64,000 bases of DNA from Compostibacter hankyongensis. Its GTDB lineage: Bacteria > Bacteroidota > Bacteroidia > Chitinophagales > Chitinophagaceae. A program made the position numbers and the translations under genes. The first letter of the stretch is position 1; each line of letters opens with the position of its first letter. The stretch covers positions 62,001 through 126,000 of the forward strand of contig NZ_BAABFN010000001.1 in NCBI RefSeq assembly GCF_039541075.1, read 5' to 3'. The notes beneath the pieces are model-generated. The model ran no database searches and was not told the DNA's origin. It worked only from the letters and a program-made list of their open reading frames with translations. Positions 58,919 through 64,000 of the stretch are shown here, piece by piece.

Positions 58919-59802
58919 TGTCTATGAAAAATGATTGTTTCGGCATATCAATATACGCGCTGGCAGCATTATTATTCATCCTGCCCTGCAGGGTTGTAAA
59001 CGCACAAAAAACACAGACTATGAAACCTGTCCACACCGGATATGCCACCGTCAACGGTCTGAAGATGTATTACGAAATACACGGCAATGAAGACGGAACC
59101 CCGCTGGTCCTGATACACGGCGGCGGCTCTACCATCCCCTCCAACTGGGGTACGCTGCTTCCCCTGCTTGCCGGCCATCATAAGGTGATCGCCATGGAGC
59201 TGCAGGCGCACGGCCGCAGCGGCGACAGGGATGCGCCGGAGTCCTTTGAACAGGATGCCGACGATGTAGCGACATTGCTGAAAGACCTGAAAACGGACAA
59301 AGCCGATCTTATCGGCTTCAGCAACGGCGGCACCACCGCCCTGCAGCTGGCCATCCGGCACCCGGAAAGGGTCCGCAAGATAGTGGTCATTTCAGCCAAT
59401 TATAAAAGGGAAGGATTGATCCCCGGATTTTTCGAAGGGCTGCAGCAGGCCACCCTTAAGGACATGCCTCAGCCGCTGCAGGAAGCTTATCTGGAAGTAC
59501 ATCCGGATACCGGCGGACTGCGGATCATGTTTGAGAAGGACCGGCAACGTATGCTTCAGTTCAAAGACATGGCAGACGATCAGCTCCGCGCTATACAGGC
59601 GCCGGCATTGGTCATGGGCGCCGACCGTGACGTGGTCCGGCCGGAGTATATCCTGAAAATGGGGCGGCTGATCCCCCATGCGCATGCCGTGATCCTGCCC
59701 GGCACGCACGGCGCATTCATCGGCGAGGTTTGTACAGCCGAAAAGGGCAGCCCGCTGCCCGGGATCGCCGTAGCGCTGATCGAAGATTTTTTGGGGAAAT
59801 GA
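58918..59802 (+). CDS. Exported alpha/beta hydrolase
   Basis: A 294-residue alpha/beta-hydrolase-fold protein. An N-terminal hydrophobic segment (ISIYALAALLFILPCRVVNAQ) suggests export; a cytoplasmic version could start at MKPVHTGYA (59021). Oxyanion region LVLIHGGGST, nucleophile elbow IGFSNGGTTA (Ser), an acid in VMGADRDVV and the catalytic His near LPGTHGAFI. These are as in small-molecule esterases and haloperoxidase-like hydrolases. The start codon overlaps the AHSA1 stop (ATGA), so it belongs to the arsR operon. The substrate is unknown. Confidence 0.9.
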   Translation: MSMKNDCFGISIYALAALLFILPCRVVNAQKTQTMKPVHTGYATVNGLKMYYEIHGNEDGTPLVLIHGGGSTIPSNWGTLLPLLAGHHKVIAMELQAHGRSGDRDAPESFEQDADDVATLLKDLKTDKADLIGFSNGGTTALQLAIRHPERVRKIVVISANYKREGLIPGFFEGLQQATLKDMPQPLQEAYLEVHPDTGGLRIMFEKDRQRMLQFKDMADDQLRAIQAPALVMGADRDVVRPEYILKMGRLIPHAHAVILPGTHGAFIGEVCTAEKGSPLPGIAVALIEDFLGK

Positions 59803-59869
59803 TCCGTGCCGGTCAGGGAGAGCCGGTCTCCTCGCAGGCGGCGTTATCCGGCGGGACATCACGGGTCTT

Positions 59870-61159
59870 TCAGCGGCTTACTTTCAGCCAGTTCACCTGG
59901 GAGACATTTTCCGTGCTATCCCGGCCTATCGTGTATAATACCGGCGTTTGTCCGTTACCGTAGTACATACCGTTCATGAAATAACAATCCCGGACGGGCG
60001 CTTCTATCCTGGCCAGGGAAAAGCCGTTCCCCATAACATTCATAGCGTAGATGTCGCTGATCTTTCCGCGCTCCGACATCCTGCCATATCCTTTTCCGCC
60101 CAGCAGGAGGGCCTCTCCCCGGTTTTCGACTGCGCTGAAATTAAGGCCGTCGATAAAGACATGATGGATAGCCGCCGCTCCGCTGGCCCGGATCGCGATA
60201 CCCCTGTACCGGTTTCCGCAGGAGATGTTACGGATGAATATCTGCTCGATATCGTCTTCCGGCCCCGACCAGGCTGCGGGGGTGACCATGGTGGAACGGA
60301 GTGATCCGGCAGGACCGAGCGCGGGCGTGCTGCTGCCGAGGTTGGACAGGGCGATAAAATCGTCGCCGGTCACTCCGGTTATCCGCTCCAGCCTGAAGTG
60401 CTTACAGCCTTGCCGGAGATCGATTCCGTCCTTGTTGGACGTCATCAGCCGCCGTCCGTTCACTTCCACGTATTCGGAATTGTGTATCCGGATATCGGTC
60501 AGCTCGGCATTACGGGTACGCTCAAAACTGACCGACCAGGCATGCGCATTTTCTATGCTTATATTCCTCAGCTCAAAGCCATCGACGTAAGCCATCAGGA
60601 TCATGATGTTCCGCCAGTCGCCCGTTTGCTTCCGCCCTTCCTTACCGGCATCGCTTCCATAGCTTACGCGCCAGTTGCCCTTTTGCTGCTCTGCCTCCGG
60701 ATCAAGGCTGAGCTTCCTGGCCCCGTCGCCCGTCGCCCTCGGATTGGCCGCCCCTTTCAGGGTCACCGACCCTATCCCTATGATGCGGATATTTTTGTTC
60801 CATGCGGGATGGACAATCCCGATCCCCACGTTATCGCTCCGGAACATATTGTCCCGGCTGGGATCGGATAGCTGCAGGGTACAGTTATCGAGGATGACCG
60901 TCATATCCGAGGGCAGCAGAATAGCGCTGTCGATCATCCATACCCGTGTGCCGTTGGCGTTCCCGGCCGGTATCCGGATCAGGTGAGTCGTGCCGCTGGC
61001 TGCCTTGACCGCCTGCAGGATGCGCTGCGTATCGGTCCCCTTGAAGTCATTGGGGGTGATCTCCCGGTTTTGACGGGTTGCGAGCGGATGAGGGCTCAAA
61101 CAGCCAGCAAGAACGAGGGCCAGGAGCACGAGGTATTTTAACGATATGGCTTTTCTCAA
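59870..61159 (-). CDS. GH28-like right-handed beta-helix lipoprotein
   Basis: A 429-residue lipoprotein (lipobox LAGC, C20). The body is a parallel beta-helix with repeated strands: ILLPSDMTVILDNCTLQLSD, FELRNISIENAHAWSVSFER, ADLTDIRIHNSEYVEV-like (written as LTDIRIHNSEYVEV) and the catalytic-site-like NKDGIDLRQGCKHFRLERITGVTGDDFIALSN (read as NKDGIDLRQG and VTGDDFIALS), where Asp pairs resemble the polygalacturonase NxD/DD motifs. A glycan-degrading role on pectin-like or other uronic polysaccharides is likely. It is solitary and convergent with the hydrolase gene. Confidence 0.82.
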   Translation of the reverse strand: MRKAISLKYLVLLALVLAGCLSPHPLATRQNREITPNDFKGTDTQRILQAVKAASGTTHLIRIPAGNANGTRVWMIDSAILLPSDMTVILDNCTLQLSDPSRDNMFRSDNVGIGIVHPAWNKNIRIIGIGSVTLKGAANPRATGDGARKLSLDPEAEQQKGNWRVSYGSDAGKEGRKQTGDWRNIMILMAYVDGFELRNISIENAHAWSVSFERTRNAELTDIRIHNSEYVEVNGRRLMTSNKDGIDLRQGCKHFRLERITGVTGDDFIALSNLGSSTPALGPAGSLRSTMVTPAAWSGPEDDIEQIFIRNISCGNRYRGIAIRASGAAAIHHVFIDGLNFSAVENRGEALLLGGKGYGRMSERGKISDIYAMNVMGNGFSLARIEAPVRDCYFMNGMYYGNGQTPVLYTIGRDSTENVSQVNWLKVSR

Positions 61160-61246
61160 CTTTGATTTTTTATGTTAAATTCTTGTTTGTTTACATTATT
61201 GATTTACAATGATTTGTGGGCATTTTGAATCTTTGGACCCAAAGGG

Positions 61247-61290
61247 TTTATCTAAAGTTTATCTAAAGTCTATCTAAAGTTTATCTAATC
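61247..61290. repeat. 11-bp tandem repeat, four units
   Basis: Units of TTTATCTAAAG (61247, 61258), TCTATCTAAAG (61269) and a final TTTATCTAATC (61280) run into the stop codon of the AlbA_2 gene. Too short and too regular for a CRISPR; it looks like slippage or a target-site-like sequence at an acquired gene's end. Confidence 0.75.
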
Positions 61291-62962
61291 ACGGCTGGGA
61301 CATTCTCCAAACAGGCTTCCTTCGGGTACCTTCATTCACAATCGTTTTATCGCGCTTAGACATCGAATAAACAAGATTCCTGACCTTATTCTCCTGCTGT
61401 TTGGGGCTTAATACATTGGGCAGTAAATCCAGAATAAGTTTGTCAATTTCGGCTTTTGTGGCCGCTCCATATTGACCTATGAACTCTAATATGAGATCTT
61501 TATAATGCTGATCTTTAAGCCCCCGGTTCCTGATATATTCTGCTTTACGGCCGGTTTTTTCAGCTATGGAAAAAGAAATATGAAAATTAGGTTTTCTTCC
61601 TTCTATTAGTTGCCGATCTTTTAAATAGGAAATCTCATGATCCGATAGTTCCTTTTTCTTTTGCACCTTGTCCAACATTAAGATTTCGAAAAAAGAAAGC
61701 CCGGGGTTTCTTGCCAGCACTCTTGCAAAGTCAATATCCAGAACCTTTCCCGTAAGTGTTGCTTTTACTTTCCCCCCGCTTATATCATAGTCGGGCATAG
61801 GGAAAAACTTCTCCCGCTGCAGACGGAACATTCGCTTTATGCCGCTGCCTACCGTATCAATCATATTCAGGTTTACCATCGCATTTACCAAAAAACTATT
61901 TCGGTAATATGCCGGAGGCTCTTCGCTCTCAATAACTGTTTCGATAGATCCTGGCAAAAATTCACCTAAGTTTGTAAAAGTCAGGTATCCGTCTTCACGT
62001 TCTACCACATTTACTCTTCCTCCGCAGGAATAATCCTGATGCGCAATACAATTGCTCAAAGCTTCACGAATGGTAAATGGATCGAACTGATCTACCTCTT
62101 CCGGGAATAATGTATCCTCCTTTATATACCGGTATTTAAGGTTACGGATCTTTCCGAATACACCATCCACTGCGAGAAGAAAAGGACAAGTAAAATGTTG
62201 ATAATCCTTTTCATGATTTTCTTTGTCTTTCAGCAGCCAAGTAATCCGCGCAACAGCAGGGTTAATAAAATATTCTGATTCCGGCTTCCCCAAAAGAATG
62301 ATGGCAGTCCTGGTAATCCGGTTCCCGATTATAATTTTCGCTTTGCTTAGGAAGGTCAGATCGTCCCAATCATCCATTTCAGTGGCCAGTCGCTGATTTT
62401 TTACTTTAAACTTTTCTCTGGCCACACGTATTGCTTCAGGATGGAGATCCTCGATAGTCGCTCCTTCACAAGTAGCGGCACTCCAGTCAATCCGAGTAGC
62501 CTGTTCCCGGATTCTTTCTATTTCTTCCAGATTGAGCGGAGAAAGTTCTTCTCCATCCCGGCCATGATAATGTCCTGCCCAGGCAATAGGAAAGCCCCGG
62601 GGAGCAGCCGGTATCTGGAACATGATCACGCGACCTTCTGGTAAATTCAATTCATAGATCTCAATAAAAGTAATGCGATTCGTCGTTTTTTCAGCGATCT
62701 CTCCTTTAAGGCTGTCCAATCCCGAACGATCGCCATGCCGGTAACGGGAGCCTACAATCCGGTGATCCTTGTTTTCGATACCAAATATCAGCCAAGCCTC
62801 CGCTTTCCCTTTCAAATTAGCCTCATTCGAGAGTGCGGAAAAATATTTACCGAGCTTATCAAAATGGAAATTATTCTTCGCTTCCTTGAATTCAATAACT
62901 TCTGTTTCAGCAGGTAGCGAACGCAATTCATTCAGTCTTTGGATAAGTTGGCCCCTTGTCAT
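61289..62962 (-). CDS. AlbA_2/Schlafen-type DNA-binding and HATPase-domain protein
   Basis: A 557-residue protein with an AlbA_2 (Schlafen_AlbA) domain at about residues 14-140 (TEVIEFKEAKNNFHFDKLGKYFSALSNEANL, read as VIEFKEAKNNFHFDK and GKYFSALSNEANL), then HATPase_c_4-type motifs (FTIREALSNCIAHQDYS, VEREDGYLTFTNLGEF, VGSGIKRMF) and a helical winged C-terminus. Such proteins are annotated as ATP-binding or RecG-like regulators and some belong to phage-defence loci; no partner is present here. The gene is much AT-richer than its neighbours, supporting transfer. A -7 element TATTTTTG lies 4 nt before the ATG. Confidence 0.85.
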   Translation of the reverse strand: MTRGQLIQRLNELRSLPAETEVIEFKEAKNNFHFDKLGKYFSALSNEANLKGKAEAWLIFGIENKDHRIVGSRYRHGDRSGLDSLKGEIAEKTTNRITFIEIYELNLPEGRVIMFQIPAAPRGFPIAWAGHYHGRDGEELSPLNLEEIERIREQATRIDWSAATCEGATIEDLHPEAIRVAREKFKVKNQRLATEMDDWDDLTFLSKAKIIIGNRITRTAIILLGKPESEYFINPAVARITWLLKDKENHEKDYQHFTCPFLLAVDGVFGKIRNLKYRYIKEDTLFPEEVDQFDPFTIREALSNCIAHQDYSCGGRVNVVEREDGYLTFTNLGEFLPGSIETVIESEEPPAYYRNSFLVNAMVNLNMIDTVGSGIKRMFRLQREKFFPMPDYDISGGKVKATLTGKVLDIDFARVLARNPGLSFFEILMLDKVQKKKELSDHEISYLKDRQLIEGRKPNFHISFSIAEKTGRKAEYIRNRGLKDQHYKDLILEFIGQYGAATKAEIDKLILDLLPNVLSPKQQENKVRNLVYSMSKRDKTIVNEGTRRKPVWRMSQP

Positions 62963-62966
62963 TTAT

Positions 62967-62974
62967 CAAAAATA
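62967..62974 (-). promoter_or_regulatory. -7 element 4 nt before the AlbA_2 gene start
   Basis: The minus strand reads TATTTTTG, a TAnnTTTG match, ending 4 nt before the ATG, so a leaderless transcript is predicted. No -33 TTG is evident. Confidence 0.45.
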
Positions 62975-63061
62975 AAAAATATGCATAAATAAAAAGATTG
63001 AATTTGAGGTCATTCACTGTGAATACTATCTTTAAAAAGATCCCCGGGAACTTTTTTGTCC

Positions 63062-63069
63062 TATCTTTG
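63062..63069 (+). promoter_or_regulatory. -7 element upstream of the FHPPC-type gene
   Basis: TATCTTTG is a perfect -7 match 19 nt before the GTG start proposed for the downstream small exported protein. No -33 TTG at the expected distance. Confidence 0.5.
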
Positions 63070-63088
63070 TCCCCGTCACTCCACGACC

Positions 63089-63457
63089 GTGAGGAACGTC
63101 CTGCTTTATATACTGACCTTCTCCATATTGTTTACCGGCTTTAGCCAGGTCATGGATATCCTGTCTTTCCGCGTACAAAAGTTTTATGTCTCCAACGATC
63201 ACCTGCCTTTTGCCAAAGGCGATATCGTGTATTGCGGCGGAGAAACAGTGCTCAACAAGAAGCTGAAGGACCACGAAGCTTCCTCCAACAGTCTCGGTGA
63301 ACAAGGCAAAACCTCCGCCGGAATCCTGCTCTTCCGGCAGGATAACCCGCCGCTGTTTACCCCGGTTCCCCCTTCCGGCCCGGCTTCCTATGCGATGACC
63401 GGAAATTGGCAACCCGTACAACGCCCCTCGGAAATCTTTCACCCGCCCTGTTCCTGA
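63089..63457 (+). CDS. Small exported protein preceding a TonB-dependent receptor
   Basis: A 122-residue protein with an N-terminal hydrophobic segment (NVLLYILTFSILFTGFSQ) and the C-terminus EIFHPPCS. It resembles the short exported proteins that precede TonB-dependent receptors in Bacteroidota, which often end in FHPPC and carry a Cys-Gly-Lys-Cys region; here that region is reduced to YCGGETVLNKKLKDHE with one Cys. The GTG after the -7 element was preferred over an earlier TTG. A receptor gene follows 244 nt downstream, so a joint role in uptake, possibly of metal, is inferred. Confidence 0.55.
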   Translation: MRNVLLYILTFSILFTGFSQVMDILSFRVQKFYVSNDHLPFAKGDIVYCGGETVLNKKLKDHEASSNSLGEQGKTSAGILLFRQDNPPLFTPVPPSGPASYAMTGNWQPVQRPSEIFHPPCS

Positions 63458-63701
63458 TCTTTCCGCCTTCCGCGGACTTTGCTTCGCCAACGCCTTCTTT
63501 TCGATGCAGGAGAAGTTCTGTTCTTAACTGCCGGAAGAAAGAAGACAGCCCGGCTGGATAAAACAGCCGCGGCCGGCCGATGCGACTATGCTGCCGGATC
63601 TGGCTGCACTGTCAGCCATACCATTCCCGTCTGATGCCCCCGTGACGAGGAACCGTCCGGCATCCGGAACGATTTCTTATTTAATCTGTAAACAGGATGT
63701 T
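63458..63701. other. Spacer before the TonB-dependent receptor
   Basis: No gene is seen. A GC-rich stretch could fold but matches no riboswitch motif I can recognise. Confidence 0.4.
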
Positions 63702-64000
63702 GTGAAATACTATTTTCCTATATCCCTTTTTCTGCTCTGTGCCGGTTTTTGGCAAACTGCCGGTTCACAGACGCTGTTAAAGGGTAAAGTATATGACCGT
63801 ACGACGAAGGAAGCGGTCGCAAGGGCCTCGGTGCGCATACAAGACGGCACCATCGGCACCCTTACCGATGCCACCGGACGTTTTACCCTTTCCGTACAGA
63901 CCGGAGACTCCCTGGTCGTTTCTTCGCTTAATTACGGCACCCGCATCGTAGCGGCAACGGCAGGAAAGGCCATTGCCCTGGATAAACGCGACAATAAATT
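63702..64000 (+). CDS. TonB-dependent receptor N-terminus (3' end outside window)
   Basis: About 99 residues are visible: a GTG-initiated signal peptide (KYYFPISLFLLCAGFWQTAGSQ) followed by a carboxypeptidase-D regulatory-like domain (LLKGKVYDRTTKEAVARASVRI, read as LLKGKVYDRTTKEAVARA; then GTIGTLTDATGRFTLSVQTGD and SLVVSSLNYGT). This start is normal for outer-membrane TonB-dependent receptors of Bacteroidota. The plug and barrel are beyond the window. Together with the small exported protein upstream it suggests a metal or siderophore receptor unit, but the substrate is not readable. Confidence 0.75.
   Translation, partial: MKYYFPISLFLLCAGFWQTAGSQTLLKGKVYDRTTKEAVARASVRIQDGTIGTLTDATGRFTLSVQTGDSLVVSSLNYGTRIVAATAGKAIALDKRDNK

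Noticed and set aside
61247..61290. Possible CRISPR array
   Set aside because: Four 11-bp units without spacers; no cas genes nearby.
63458..63701. Cobalamin-type riboswitch before the TonB receptor
   Set aside because: I could not find the conserved B12-box or a consistent set of helices; only general GC-rich folding potential is present.

Overview
The window (about 64 kb, mostly GC-rich and densely coding) comes from a Bacteroidota chromosome. Family Chitinophagaceae or a close relative is my best inference. The evidence is a SusC/SusD pair with FecR anti-sigma and ECF sigma genes, lipoprotein and Sus-type exported enzymes, -7 promoter elements of the TAnnTTTG type, a fused alpha/beta E1 2-oxoacid dehydrogenase, and futalosine-pathway menaquinone synthesis (mqnC). 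No rRNA genes, insertion sequences or CRISPR arrays were seen. There is one tRNA, tRNA-Phe(GAA).

Layout. 0-0.5 kb: AT-richer end of a type II toxin-antitoxin pair with a PIN/VapC toxin. 0.5-4 kb: prpD, an exported DUF6263 protein and a Tat-type sugar isomerase-like protein. 4-6 kb: ECF sigma factor, three small membrane proteins and an Hsp20 chaperone. 6.2-11 kb: tandem M1 metallopeptidases. 11-16.3 kb: mqnC, an exported aspartyl protease with PDZ domain, and a two-subunit M16 peptidase. 16.4-21.8 kb: AhpD-like protein, holin-like membrane protein, fused E1 dehydrogenase and phosphocholine-type phospholipase C. 21.9-40.7 kb: a complete polysaccharide utilization locus (PUL) on the minus strand. 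It runs ECF sigma, FecR, SusC, SusD, two sulfatases, GH95-like, GH2, GH29 fucosidase and alginate-lyase-type enzyme, so the predicted substrate is a sulfated, fucose-containing, probably uronic-acid-bearing glycan. 40.7-45 kb: DUF3500 protein, MFS transporter, small membrane proteins and M28 peptidase. 45-50 kb: FeoB and a PadR-PspC envelope-stress unit. 50-53 kb: small exported protein, SulP transporter and beta-carbonic anhydrase. 53-57.7 kb: manC, kdsD and recQ. 57.8-59.8 kb: tRNA-Phe and an ArsR-AHSA1-hydrolase operon with a readable operator/promoter. 59.9-61.2 kb: GH28-like lipoprotein. 61.3-63 kb: AT-rich AlbA_2/HATPase gene, probably acquired. 63-64 kb: small exported protein and the start of a TonB-dependent receptor.

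The most unusual non-genic signal is a dispersed mosaic repeat. It is built from short modules that recur in nearly the same order in at least six intergenic spacers, often touching or entering the 3' ends of genes. Other signals worth a look are two spaced palindromes overlapping the arsR promoter, a palindrome placed at the -33 region of feoB, several -7 elements only 3-5 nt upstream of start codons (candidate leaderless mRNAs), and an 11-bp repeat present four times at the end of the AlbA_2 gene. Function calls rest on visible motifs and remembered family features; no database search was made.
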